DNA from: UBA6165 sp044233745
GTDB lineage: Bacteria; Bacteroidota; Bacteroidia; Flavobacteriales_D; Crocinitomicaceae
NCBI GenBank assembly: GCA_044233745.1
Contig: JBIIJN010000003.1
Location: forward strand, 1 to 64,000
Reading direction: 5' to 3'
DNA length: 64,000 bases
A model generated the notes under the pieces. It saw only the letters and a program-made list of their open reading frames with translations. It was not told where the DNA came from and did no database searches. Positions 53,351 to 62,409 of the stretch are shown piece after piece (positions within the stretch are counted from its first letter, which is position 1; each line of letters starts with the position of its first letter). Made by a program: the position numbers and the translations under genes.

Positions 53351-53998
53351 ATGATTCGAGTAGCATTAGCAGAAGATATACCAGCCTTGGCCTCAGCAAT
53401 GAAGTCTAAATTGGCTTTGAATAGAGATATCAATTTGAAGTTTATGGTTGAAAATGGTCAACAAATGATCAATCGACTTGAGTTTGACCACAACATCGAT
53501 GTTATTTTGATGGATATTAAAATGCCTGTGATGGATGGTATTGAGGCTACAAAAATCATAAATTCCCGTTGGCCTCAGATCAAAATTGTGATGTGTACTG
53601 TTTTTGACGACGAAGACCATATTTTTCAGGCTATTTTGGCAGGAGCATCGGGGTATATGATGAAAGACGAATCGCCAGCCAATTTGTTTCAAGCCATCGA
53701 CGAATGTTTGGTTGGGGGTGCGCCCATGTCGCCAGCAATTGCTAAAAAATCATTAGACATGTTGCGTAGAGGAGCCCCTCAAACACAATCATTTGATGCA
53801 GAACAATACAATTTATCCAAAAGAGAAATAGAAATCCTCGAACAATTAAGTCGCGGATTAACTTACAATCTGATTGCTGATAATTTATTCATCAGTTCAG
53901 GAACAGTTCGCAAACACATCGAGAATGTTTACCGAAAACTGCAAGTAAACAACAAGGTAGAAGCCCTCAAAGTGGCAGCGGTTGCTGGGTTGATTTAA
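53351..53998 (+). CDS. NarL/LuxR-type response regulator
   Basis: A 215-residue response regulator. The receiver domain (about 1-120) has the phosphorylated Asp55 in VILMDIKMPVMDG; a LuxR-type helix-turn-helix occupies about residues 148-212 (LSKREIEILEQLSRGLTYN, FISSGTVRKHIENVYRKL). It lies 67 bp downstream of the broken kinase gene, which would have been its partner. With the kinase damaged, it may be unphosphorylated or served by another kinase. It looks intact. Confidence 0.93.
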   Translation: MIRVALAEDIPALASAMKSKLALNRDINLKFMVENGQQMINRLEFDHNIDVILMDIKMPVMDGIEATKIINSRWPQIKIVMCTVFDDEDHIFQAILAGASGYMMKDESPANLFQAIDECLVGGAPMSPAIAKKSLDMLRRGAPQTQSFDAEQYNLSKREIEILEQLSRGLTYNLIADNLFISSGTVRKHIENVYRKLQVNNKVEALKVAAVAGLI

Positions 53999-54907
53999 CT
54001 ACTTCTTATCCCAAGCCTTCAATGCTGCATCAATCTTCTCTTTATACGCTGGACGATTGTAAAATTTTGCACCGTCTTTGAAGTTAGCTACCTTTTGAGC
54101 AAGAGCCAAGGCTTCTTTAAATTCTCCTTTACGTGCCATGATTTTCGCTTTGGTCCACATGATGTGTGCTTCGCAAAAATCTATTGCTTGGTATTTTTCA
54201 TCCCAAGTTTTTACACCATTGAATAGTTTTTCAGCCTGAGCAATCCATGCTGTTGCCCAATCCAAATTCATGTTGATTTCCTCCAAATACTCAGCACCTT
54301 GCAAATAAGGAGCCCACTTGGCATTGTCGGCAGCAGCTTCAGATTTACTTTCTACTTCCATTTTCAATTGATTCAAGAAATCAGTTTCAAAAGGGATTTC
54401 AATATCCATGAATTCCCAAGAAATAGTGATTGCACCATGAATAAAACTATATTGACCGATACTCAACGTCAAATCTTCGGCTACAGCACTGCGTTTTTTT
54501 GGTAAAATATCAAAACGGAGCACATCTTTGCTTTTGTCGTAATTGTATGAACCCCATTGCTCGTGGTCTGAATTCAATACCAAAGTCCATTTGGCATGTT
54601 GGTTCGGTATCAAGAACATTGCATATTTGCCCTTGTTCACTTTTTTATTATCGATGGTTACATCTGTGCTAAATTCAACTGTTGTTGCTGCATTTGCACC
54701 TATGCGCCATAGCTCGTTGTAAGGAACCAAATCACCCCAAATTTGTCGTCCGCGAACAGATGGACTGCTCCAATTGAGGTTGACTTGTGTGTAACCAACT
54801 TTTTGTGAAACACTTTTTTCTGGGCTGCTTCTTGGTATTAATCCGCGGTAATATTGTGCGAAACTTAAACTAGGTAATAGAGCCAGGAGTACGAATAGAT
54901 TTTTCAT
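53999..54907 (-). CDS. DUF2911 family secreted protein
   Basis: A 302-residue exported protein. Signal peptide to about 17 (LSFAQ). The DUF2911 domain follows (about 28-175, with VNLNWSSPSVRGRQIWGDLVPYNELWRIGANAAT-type sequence and KGKYAMFLIPN). The C-terminal 120 residues are helical and TPR-like. The family is common in Bacteroidota, of unknown function. It ends 1 bp from the converging NarL-type gene. Confidence 0.88.
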   Translation of the reverse strand: MKNLFVLLALLPSLSFAQYYRGLIPRSSPEKSVSQKVGYTQVNLNWSSPSVRGRQIWGDLVPYNELWRIGANAATTVEFSTDVTIDNKKVNKGKYAMFLIPNQHAKWTLVLNSDHEQWGSYNYDKSKDVLRFDILPKKRSAVAEDLTLSIGQYSFIHGAITISWEFMDIEIPFETDFLNQLKMEVESKSEAAADNAKWAPYLQGAEYLEEINMNLDWATAWIAQAEKLFNGVKTWDEKYQAIDFCEAHIMWTKAKIMARKGEFKEALALAQKVANFKDGAKFYNRPAYKEKIDAALKAWDKK

Positions 54908-54972
54908 TTTATTTATTTTTTGATTTGCTAAAGTTAATAGATTTCAGTTTATCCAAGTCGAACAAGGATTGT

Positions 54973-55275
54973 CTATGCCTGAACCTTTTTAAAATATTTG
55001 GCATCTGCCCAAAAAGTACCAAAGGGAATCACGGAGGCTAAAAGCGCCCAAAATGTTGTTTTGCCATTCCAATTGAAGCTGAATTTGCCTTGGATTACTG
55101 CGATAATATACAAGATGAACAAAACCCCGTGCAACATGCCCACCACTTTGTTGGGTTCTGGCATGTCCATCAAGTATTTCAATGGCATGGTGATGAAAAG
55201 GATGAGCAGAAAACTCATTCCTTCAATAAAAGCAATGATTCTGAGGCGACCGATTTCGGTTTTAAGTAAATTCAT
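54973..55275 (-). CDS. DUF3817 small membrane protein
   Basis: A 100-residue protein with three hydrophobic segments and the DUF3817 pattern RIIAFIEGMSFLLLL-like near the start, MLHGVLFILYI, and FGTFWADAKYFKK at the C-terminus. Integral membrane protein of unknown function. It lies 3 bp after cinA on the same strand. Confidence 0.87.
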   Translation of the reverse strand: MNLLKTEIGRLRIIAFIEGMSFLLILFITMPLKYLMDMPEPNKVVGMLHGVLFILYIIAVIQGKFSFNWNGKTTFWALLASVIPFGTFWADAKYFKKVQA

Positions 55276-55278
55276 GGA

Positions 55279-56526
55279 TTATAATTTGTGATTTTTAATT
55301 AAGTGTAAACGTAGCATATTCAATGCTGCTAAAACCGACATGTTGATGTTTCTTTCTCTGTTTCCTGGAAAATGAAACAGTTGCGATTCCACGCCATTGG
55401 GGTGCGCCAAGGCTATCCAAACAGAGCCAACAGGTTTATCAGGCGTGCCACCATCGGGTCCTGCAATGCCGCTTGTTGCCAAACAGTAATCTGATAACAA
55501 ACGCTCTTTTCCACCCAAGGCCATAGCTTCCACACACTCCTGACTCACAGCGCCGTGGGATTCGTAAATTTCTGGAGCAACGCCCGCCAAATGGGTTTTC
55601 ATCGCATAGCTGTAGGTTACCAAACTGCCTTCATAATATTTTGATGCACCGGGAGTTTTAACAATCTCTGAGGCCAAACTGCCTGATGAACAGCTTTCTA
55701 CGCTAGATAGTGTTTTGCCCAATTGAGTCAAATAGTTGCCTACCACACCCGAAAGCGTTTCGCCTTCTCTACCGTAAAAGTCGTCGCCTAAAATATCAAT
55801 GAGTTCTGCAATGTAGGTTCTCACTTTTTGCTGATCTTTTTGACCCTGATATGAGCTCACGCGCAAACGCACAATACCGGGCGATGGTAAATAGGCCAAG
55901 CTCAAGTTATCATTGCGCATGCGGTTTTCCCAATCTTCAATTTTGTCTGCCAAAAAAGATTCGCCGCGCCCCGTTGTCATAACGCTTTCGTGATAAATAT
56001 CGGTGATTTCGAATTCATTCAACAAGATTGGAAATATTTGATTTTCCACAAAAGCTTTCATTTCGTAGGGCACCCCGGGCAGCGAAAAAATCAAAGTTTT
56101 CCCATGCCTAAACAACATCCCAGGCGCAGTACCATTTTCATTGATCAACACTTCACAGCATTCTGGAACCAAGGCTTGGTCAATATTCACCTGCAACATC
56201 GGACGATTGGAACGCGCAAAATAAGCGGTGTTTTTGACCAACATTTCCTCATTTAAAATAAGTGGACTGTTGAAGAAATCCGCGAGTGTTTTTTTGGTGA
56301 TGTCGTCTTTAGTTGGACCCAAACCACCGGTAATAATGACTACATCAGAGCGGTTTGCAGAAATTTGAATTTGATTCAAAATGTCTTCGTGCTCGTCTGT
56401 TATCACAGTCGTTTTGTATATTCTCACACCACGTTCAGCAAAGAAACTACCAAGCCAAGAGGCGTTGGTGTTGATGGTTTGACCGATGAGCAATTCGTCG
56501 CCAATGTTGATTAATTCAATTTTCAT
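55279..56526 (-). CDS. cinA: CinA family protein (competence/damage-inducible)
   Basis: A 415-residue CinA. The N-terminal MoaB/MogA-like domain (about 1-170, GDELLIGQTINTN, GGLGPTKDDITK) has pyrophosphatase activity on ADP-ribose-type substrates in some species; the C-terminal domain (about 250-415, SVESCSSGSLASEI, ATSGIAGPDGGTPDKPVG) is the nicotinamide-nucleotide amidase. The start is taken at ATG 56526 (MKIELINIGDE); the frame extends to 56583 but this seems non-coding. A role in NAD recycling is most likely. Confidence 0.95.
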   Translation of the reverse strand: MKIELINIGDELLIGQTINTNASWLGSFFAERGVRIYKTTVITDEHEDILNQIQISANRSDVVIITGGLGPTKDDITKKTLADFFNSPLILNEEMLVKNTAYFARSNRPMLQVNIDQALVPECCEVLINENGTAPGMLFRHGKTLIFSLPGVPYEMKAFVENQIFPILLNEFEITDIYHESVMTTGRGESFLADKIEDWENRMRNDNLSLAYLPSPGIVRLRVSSYQGQKDQQKVRTYIAELIDILGDDFYGREGETLSGVVGNYLTQLGKTLSSVESCSSGSLASEIVKTPGASKYYEGSLVTYSYAMKTHLAGVAPEIYESHGAVSQECVEAMALGGKERLLSDYCLATSGIAGPDGGTPDKPVGSVWIALAHPNGVESQLFHFPGNRERNINMSVLAALNMLRLHLIKNHKL

Positions 56527-56621
56527 GTTCTTCAGTGCTGGTACTTTTTCTATTATCTTCGCGGCATAGTTTTTGAAAAACAAGTCAACGAATAATTGGT
56601 TTCATTTTAATACAAAATAAC

Positions 56622-57353
56622 ATGATAAAAGTAAGAAATTTCCTATTGACAATGATTTTAATATTGCCTTTAGGCGCTTGTGATATTTTGGAACAAGCAC
56701 TTGTGGTACCAAATCCCTCAGGACCAGCACCTTTAACCAATACAGAAGTAATTGCTGGACTCAGAGAAGCCTTAACTGTTGGCATCAACAACGCTACCAA
56801 GTTAACTTCTGTAACAGATGGTTTTTACAAGAACCCTGAAATCTTCATTCCTTTTCCGGAGCAGGCCAAAGTGGTTCAAGAATATGCTAATAATTTAGGT
56901 TTAGGTGGTCAGATTGACAATGTAGTTGTTGCCTTGAATCGGGCGGCAGAAGAAGCGTCTAAAGAGGCAGTTCCGATTTTTGTTGATGCCATCAAAGGTA
57001 TGTCTATTGGAGATGGTTTTGCGATATTGAATGGAGGTGATGGTGCGGCTACGCGCTTTTTGATTGAGCGCACAACTGCACAATTGAAACAAGCATTTAT
57101 GCCAAAAGTGAAAGCGGCGATTGAAAAGGTTGAATTGACAAAGCTTTGGCAACCAATCGTTTCTAAATACAACATGACCACTACAATTACTGGAAAACCT
57201 AAGGTTCAAGAAGATTTGAGCGAATACGTTCTCGACCGTTCTATTTCGGGTCTTTTCCTCATGGTAGAGAAAGAAGAAAATAAAATCCGCAAAGACCCAA
57301 TCGCGCGTGTGAATGATATTTTGAAAAGGGTGTTTGGAAGCTTGGGTAACTAG
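56622..57353 (+). CDS. DUF4197 lipoprotein
   Basis: A 243-residue lipoprotein with lipobox LGAC, of the DUF4197 family. The typical LREALTVGINNATK, DGFYKNPEIFIPFPE and GFAILNGGDGAATRF stretches are present. It is exported, and its function is unknown. A -7-like box TATCTTCG (one mismatch) lies about 60 nt upstream. It ends just before a strong terminator. Confidence 0.92.
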   Translation: MIKVRNFLLTMILILPLGACDILEQALVVPNPSGPAPLTNTEVIAGLREALTVGINNATKLTSVTDGFYKNPEIFIPFPEQAKVVQEYANNLGLGGQIDNVVVALNRAAEEASKEAVPIFVDAIKGMSIGDGFAILNGGDGAATRFLIERTTAQLKQAFMPKVKAAIEKVELTKLWQPIVSKYNMTTTITGKPKVQEDLSEYVLDRSISGLFLMVEKEENKIRKDPIARVNDILKRVFGSLGN

Positions 57354-57376
57354 AATTTTAGAGAATATTTCTATCA

Positions 57377-57410
57377 ATCCCTTCGTTCATTGAGCGAGGG
57401 GATTTTTTTT
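57377..57410 (+). terminator. Terminator after the DUF4197 gene
   Basis: ATCCCTTCG and CGAGGGGAT form a 9-bp stem (one T-G pair) followed by eight T. It starts 24 bp after the stop. Confidence 0.85.
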
Positions 57411-57459
57411 GATTGCAATGGCTTCTAGAATATGTTTACCTTCGAAGTGATTAAATTGA

Positions 57460-58191
57460 ATGGTTTTGGAAAAATACTGGTTATTTCTTGGGCTTGCTTT
57501 TATAGCAGAGATTGTGGGCACCGTTTCTGGTTTCGGGTCGAGCATTCTTTTTGTGCCCATGGCTTCGGTGTTTTTCGATTTTAAGACTGTTTTGGGCATC
57601 ACAGCTGTTTTTCATGTGTTTAGCAATTTGTCTAAAATTTTTCTTTTCCGAAAGGGCATTGACAAAAAAATCGTTTTGAAATTGGGTATTCCTGCGGTTA
57701 TTTTTGTAACAATTGGTGCGCTGCTGACCGCTGTGGTGCCGGTTGAACAACTGGAGTTGGGCATGAATATCATTTTGGTGATCTTGGCCATCTACTTGAT
57801 TATCAATTTCAATAAAAAACTAGAAATGAGCGACAGGAACCTGTACATTGGTGGCTTGTTGTCTGGTTTTTTGGCGGGCTTGGTAGGCACGGGTGGCGCA
57901 ATTCGAGGAATTACTTTGGCAGCATTCAATTTGTCTAAAGACGTTTTTATTGCCACCTCTGCACTTATTGACTTAGGCGTAGATTTCAGTAGGGCAGTGG
58001 TGTATGTGAGTCAGGGTTATTTTCTAAAAGAATTTCTGATTCTCATTCCTTTCCTGATGCTCATTGGTTTTACGGGGAGCTATATTGGCAAAGTAATTTT
58101 GCGCTACACCTCAGATTTGGTATTTCGCTATATTGTTTTGATCGTAATTATCGGTACGTCAATCTATCAAGTTGTGAATGCGTTTGTTTAA
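57460..58191 (+). CDS. TauE/SafE (TSUP) family membrane transporter
   Basis: A 243-residue membrane protein with about seven hydrophobic segments and the TSUP patterns VGTVSGFGSSILFVP near residue 20 and GLVGTGGAIRG near residue 145. Members export sulfite or related organosulfur compounds; the substrate cannot be read here. It is alone and converges on tspO. Confidence 0.88.
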   Translation: MVLEKYWLFLGLAFIAEIVGTVSGFGSSILFVPMASVFFDFKTVLGITAVFHVFSNLSKIFLFRKGIDKKIVLKLGIPAVIFVTIGALLTAVVPVEQLELGMNIILVILAIYLIINFNKKLEMSDRNLYIGGLLSGFLAGLVGTGGAIRGITLAAFNLSKDVFIATSALIDLGVDFSRAVVYVSQGYFLKEFLILIPFLMLIGFTGSYIGKVILRYTSDLVFRYIVLIVIIGTSIYQVVNAFV

Positions 58192-58201
58192 TTGCGAAAC
58201 A

Positions 58202-58660
58202 TCAGTTCATCCAAAGCACATAACCATTCAGTGAACTGGCAATCACGAGCCAAATGGCGTAGGGTAAAATGAGTATACTCGTCCATTTGAGTGGAGCGCG
58301 GTAATACACCATGAACCACCAAACCAACACGGTCAGTAATACAATGATGACCATGCCAAGCGCGGCGTTGTGGTAATAGAAGAACACAGGATTCCACAGC
58401 ACATTCAAAATAAATTGCAAAGAAAACATGCCCAAAAGCAGATTTTTGTTTTCCGTTTTGGGCCAAAGCAAAGCCAAATAAATCGAAAAGCAAATCATGA
58501 TGGATGTCCAAGCTGCACCGAAAACCCAACCCGGAGGTGTCCATGGGGCTTTATTTATTGTTGTGTACCATTCAGAACTAGGACCATCGCCCATGAATAA
58601 ACCACCCAACACCAATGCGCCAAAATTGACGAGCAGGAAAATAATAATCCGGATAATCAT
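58202..58660 (-). CDS. TspO/MBR family protein
   Basis: A 152-residue five-helix membrane protein of the TspO family, linked to tetrapyrrole binding. Hallmarks: NKAPWTPPGWVFGAAWTS and QFILNVLWNPVFF. The length is typical. Confidence 0.94.
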   Translation of the reverse strand: MIIRIIIFLLVNFGALVLGGLFMGDGPSSEWYTTINKAPWTPPGWVFGAAWTSIMICFSIYLALLWPKTENKNLLLGMFSLQFILNVLWNPVFFYYHNAALGMVIIVLLTVLVWWFMVYYRAPLKWTSILILPYAIWLVIASSLNGYVLWMN

Positions 58661-58712
58661 AATCTTTCTTTGTTAGACTGTAATGATAAGGATTTTTAAC
58701 CAGAAACTTTGA

Positions 58713-60167
58713 TTACAACTCTTTTCTCAATCGAGCAACTGGAATATTCAATTGTTCACGGTATTTGGCCACGGTTCTTCTTGCAATATTGTAGCCATTT
58801 TCTTTGAGTAATTCGGCCAATCGATCGTCGGTGAGTGGCTTTTTCTTCTTTTCATTTTCGATGGCTTCGGAAAGGATTTTTTTCACTTCTCTTGATGACA
58901 CTTCCTCACCACTATCTGTTGAAAGCGATTCAGAAAAGAAATATTTTAAAGCAAATACCCCAAAATTGGTCTGCACATATTTGCTGTTGGCCACACGCGA
59001 AATGGTAGAAATGTCCATGCCAACTAAATCAGCAATGTCTTTCAAAATCATCGGACGCAACTTGGTTTCATCGCCCGTCAAGAAATATTGACGTTGGTAA
59101 TCCATGATGGCCGACATGGTAATGAATAGCGTATTTTGCCTTTGTTTGATGGCGTCAATAAACCATTTGGCTGAATCGAGCTTTTGCTTGATGAAGGTGA
59201 GCGCCTCTTTATCAGATTTGGATTGATGAGCGCCCTCAGCATAGCCCCGCATCATGTTTTCATAACCTTTGGAAACTTTTAAATCGGGTGCATTGCGCGA
59301 ATTTAAGGTCAATTCCAATTTGCCTTCGTTTTCGTAAATCACGAAGTCGGGCGTAATGACCGACATGTCTTTTTGCGCCTCCTTCATCGAATTGCCTGGC
59401 TTCGGATTCAATTTGATGATTTGGTCTATGGCGTCTTTCAAATCGTCTTCTGTGAGTTCGAGTTTCTGAGCAATTCTGGCGTAATGTTTTTTGGTGAATT
59501 CGTCGAAATAATCCTCGAGAATGGTGAGGGCTGTATGTCTTGCCAAGTTGGCTCCAGATTTGCGTTCCAGTTGTAGAATCAAACATTCTTTCAAATCGCG
59601 CGCACCAACGCCAGCGGGATCGCAATCTTGAACAATTTCAAGAACTTCTTCAACTTCTTCTTCGGTAACCGAAATGTTCATTGAAAATGCCAAATCATCC
59701 ACAATGCTAACGAGTGGGCGACTCAAATAGCCATCATCATCAATGTTTCCAACGATAATCTCGGCAATTGTTTTTTGTTTTTCGGAGAGATATCTCAAAT
59801 GAATTTGCTCAGTTAGGCGCTCATGAAAACTTAATCCTTGTGAAAGTGGCACATGGTATTCATCATCGTCGGCGCCTTTGTTGTTCACCGAAGTTTTATA
59901 ATCAGAATCATCAGAAAGGTAATCGTCTAGGTCTATTTCTTTTTCAGATTCCGAACGCGAATCTTCGAAATCGTCATAATTATCGTCGTCCTCATATTTC
60001 TCCTCTTGGTCCTCATCTAGACCTTCTTCTAATACAGGGTTTTCTTCTAATTCTTGTTTAATTCTTTGATCCAATTCCATAGTAGGAATTTGAATCAACT
60101 TCATCAACTGAATTTGTTGAGGGGAGAGTTTTTGTAGTAATTTATGTTCGAGTCGCTGTTTAAGCAT
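58713..60167 (-). CDS. rpoN: RNA polymerase sigma-54 factor
   Basis: This 484-residue sigma factor is needed for enhancer-dependent promoters of the -24/-12 type. Region I (about 1-50) has LEHKLLQKLSPQQIQLMKLI, region II is strongly acidic (about 58-105), and the C-terminal RpoN box ARRTVAKYRE is at about 462-471. Length matches. It gives the window its own reader for the candidate sigma-54 promoter at 30783. No bEBP activator was seen here. Confidence 0.97.
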   Translation of the reverse strand: MLKQRLEHKLLQKLSPQQIQLMKLIQIPTMELDQRIKQELEENPVLEEGLDEDQEEKYEDDDNYDDFEDSRSESEKEIDLDDYLSDDSDYKTSVNNKGADDDEYHVPLSQGLSFHERLTEQIHLRYLSEKQKTIAEIIVGNIDDDGYLSRPLVSIVDDLAFSMNISVTEEEVEEVLEIVQDCDPAGVGARDLKECLILQLERKSGANLARHTALTILEDYFDEFTKKHYARIAQKLELTEDDLKDAIDQIIKLNPKPGNSMKEAQKDMSVITPDFVIYENEGKLELTLNSRNAPDLKVSKGYENMMRGYAEGAHQSKSDKEALTFIKQKLDSAKWFIDAIKQRQNTLFITMSAIMDYQRQYFLTGDETKLRPMILKDIADLVGMDISTISRVANSKYVQTNFGVFALKYFFSESLSTDSGEEVSSREVKKILSEAIENEKKKKPLTDDRLAELLKENGYNIARRTVAKYREQLNIPVARLRKEL

Positions 60168-60259
60168 ATGTACTTTTTTTCTCTTGACCTGAATGGTGCT
60201 GCAAAGCTATAAAAATAGTCGAAATTCAATCGTGTTGACTACTTTCAAAGTTAAACAAA

Positions 60260-60287
60260 AATCGCACCACTGAAAAGTAGTGCGATT
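60260..60287 (-). terminator. Terminator of the DUF3857 gene
   Basis: Minus strand: AATCGCAC and GTGCGATT form an 8-bp stem, with ACT/AGT pairs above a C-A mismatch, followed by a T-run. Confidence 0.7.
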
Positions 60288-60318
60288 CAAAATCTAACTC
60301 AGGATAATAATAGAGCGC

Positions 60319-62388
60319 TTATTTTTTAAGTTTGATTTCTGTTTTAGCAAAATCAGCAGATGCATTGATTACAGCTCTGAAATCTTGGTATTTGCTGGCA
60401 GGCAATTCTAGGTCTTCAAACCACTCTTCAATGGTAACCGTCAAGGTGTTTCCATTGAGTGTGTAGCTCGATTTGAATTGAGCAGCTACCTTGCCTTTGT
60501 CATTCTTCACTTCAAAATTTTTGTTTAAAGCATCTAGGTTCTCAGCTTTGTAGCCTGTTGGAAGTGTGATTGTTAAAGTGCGGCTGTAGCTTCTAGCAAA
60601 GCTATTTTCGATAGGCAGCTGGCGTGTTTCATCTTCGTAGAGATTGGATTGTTCGCCAATCAACATACCAATTTTGAATGTGATTACCTCGTCTTCTACG
60701 CTTATGAGTGCTTTGCTGCTTGCAATGGCCTTGGTAATGAATGGTTTTGCGAGAATATCGGCTTTTTCAACGTTCAGATATTCAACCTTGGCAACGTCCA
60801 TATCTTTGTCCATGAAGCGCACCAAAGCTTCTTCATATTTCACTCTTTGTTCGGCATCGAGTTTGCTGAACTGTGGTTGCCAATTGCTTGCGAAATAGCC
60901 TGTCATTGTTCTAGCTAGTTCGATATCAATACTTTTCAAATTGCTTGCAAAAGAAACCGCGATTGAAAAGTCATCTCTCGAAAATTCGCGGTCGGGTGCA
61001 TCAATGAATTTAATCTTACCCATTCCGGTAGTCACTCCACCTGTGGTTATGCTTCGGATAAACAAGCCATAATTGTGGGTTAAATAACTTGGAATGATGC
61101 CCATGCGGTATTCTGTTGAACTGGGGTCCAGGAATTTCTTTTCGTTGTTTACATAAATGATGATGTTGTCGAAGAAGAAATTGGTCGCGAAATCTTTATC
61201 AAAGCGATAATCAAATCTGCTGCAGGTTACAACCAATTCATGTTCAATTTTTGATAAAACGAGGGCATTGGCAACCAATTTTGCGGCAGCATCAGAAGAT
61301 AAAATATTAAATTGATACATGTTGGTTACGCTAAATATATCATTGAGGCCTGGGAAGTTAAAAACCACAAATTGCGTTTTGATATAATTTTCAAAAGCGC
61401 GTATTTTTTCTGCATCTGTTTTGCCAGCTTTCATCTTCGACAGTTTCATGGCCTTTTTGATGTTAGCCAATTCTTTCTTGGAATTGGTGTAAACGTTATT
61501 GTAAATGTTTTGAGAGAAATCTTCGAAAGTGAATATGTTTCGTTTCTTACCCATTTCGTAGCCATCCAATTTGAATACAAACGAGCGCATATTACCGCTA
61601 TAATTGCTGAACTTTTCATTCTTGATTCCATCTACCATTTTGTCGGTCAACTTGTAAACAGATCTCACTTTATTGGTTGAGTCTTTAACAAAATTTGGTG
61701 CGTTGTTGTAGCTTTTGAATAGAAAAGTGAACTCTTTGTTTGTGTTGAATTCAAAGTCGTATTGTTGAATCGGAATTTTGCTTTGATAGGTGAAAAAGGA
61801 GCCGCTTAAATTGGCGCCAGGAATTTTTAAAACCACAAAATATTCAAGTTGATCACCTTTTTGAAGTGAAGACAAATCGTAGTATTCATAGGTTTTTTCT
61901 TCATCCTTTTCTTCATCTGTTTTATCGGTTTCCTCATCCTCATCTTCGTCCTCATCTTCATCTTCGTTTTCTTCATCATCACTCGATTTGGGTCGTTGAC
62001 TCACAGGTTTCTCCTTGGCGTCAGATTTTTTGAATTCGATTACTGTTCCGTCTTTTTTGATGATTCGTGCTTTGAATTCAATCAATTCACGTGAGTCAGA
62101 CAGCGTTGGAAACTCTAGTTCTCCTCGATCTTTTAAAGCCGCGTCATCGTTTACTTGAATGATGAAGTGGTTCAACTGAAATTTTGTAAATTGATCCTTT
62201 TTTTCATCGTAGTTCAGTTCCACCGCGTGTTTTCGTGCCACATAAACTTGACTGGCTGCGGCAAAACGTACATTTTGCTCCAGATATTTGGCATCTCCCC
62301 AGTTGTATGATTCAAGGTCTTGTGCGTTTGCCCACCATGGACTCGAAATAGCGACAAGAAGTAAAAAACTTTTAATGAATTGTTTCAT
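60319..62388 (-). CDS. DUF3857 secreted protein with transglutaminase-like domain
   Basis: A 689-residue exported protein. Signal peptide to about 22 (WWANAQ). The DUF3857 domain spans about 55-250 and is interrupted by a strongly acidic Asp/Glu-rich insert of about 30 residues (about 134-164, coded near 61.9 kb). A transglutaminase-like fold follows (about 300-430), but I see no clear catalytic Cys-His-Asp triad, so it may be inactive. The rest is beta-rich, ending in basic residues. Function unknown; such proteins are common in Bacteroidota. Confidence 0.83.
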   Translation of the reverse strand: MKQFIKSFLLLVAISSPWWANAQDLESYNWGDAKYLEQNVRFAAASQVYVARKHAVELNYDEKKDQFTKFQLNHFIIQVNDDAALKDRGELEFPTLSDSRELIEFKARIIKKDGTVIEFKKSDAKEKPVSQRPKSSDDEENEDEDEDEDEDEETDKTDEEKDEEKTYEYYDLSSLQKGDQLEYFVVLKIPGANLSGSFFTYQSKIPIQQYDFEFNTNKEFTFLFKSYNNAPNFVKDSTNKVRSVYKLTDKMVDGIKNEKFSNYSGNMRSFVFKLDGYEMGKKRNIFTFEDFSQNIYNNVYTNSKKELANIKKAMKLSKMKAGKTDAEKIRAFENYIKTQFVVFNFPGLNDIFSVTNMYQFNILSSDAAAKLVANALVLSKIEHELVVTCSRFDYRFDKDFATNFFFDNIIIYVNNEKKFLDPSSTEYRMGIIPSYLTHNYGLFIRSITTGGVTTGMGKIKFIDAPDREFSRDDFSIAVSFASNLKSIDIELARTMTGYFASNWQPQFSKLDAEQRVKYEEALVRFMDKDMDVAKVEYLNVEKADILAKPFITKAIASSKALISVEDEVITFKIGMLIGEQSNLYEDETRQLPIENSFARSYSRTLTITLPTGYKAENLDALNKNFEVKNDKGKVAAQFKSSYTLNGNTLTVTIEEWFEDLELPASKYQDFRAVINASADFAKTEIKLKK

Positions 62389-62409
62389 TTAGATTCTATT
62401 TATAGATGA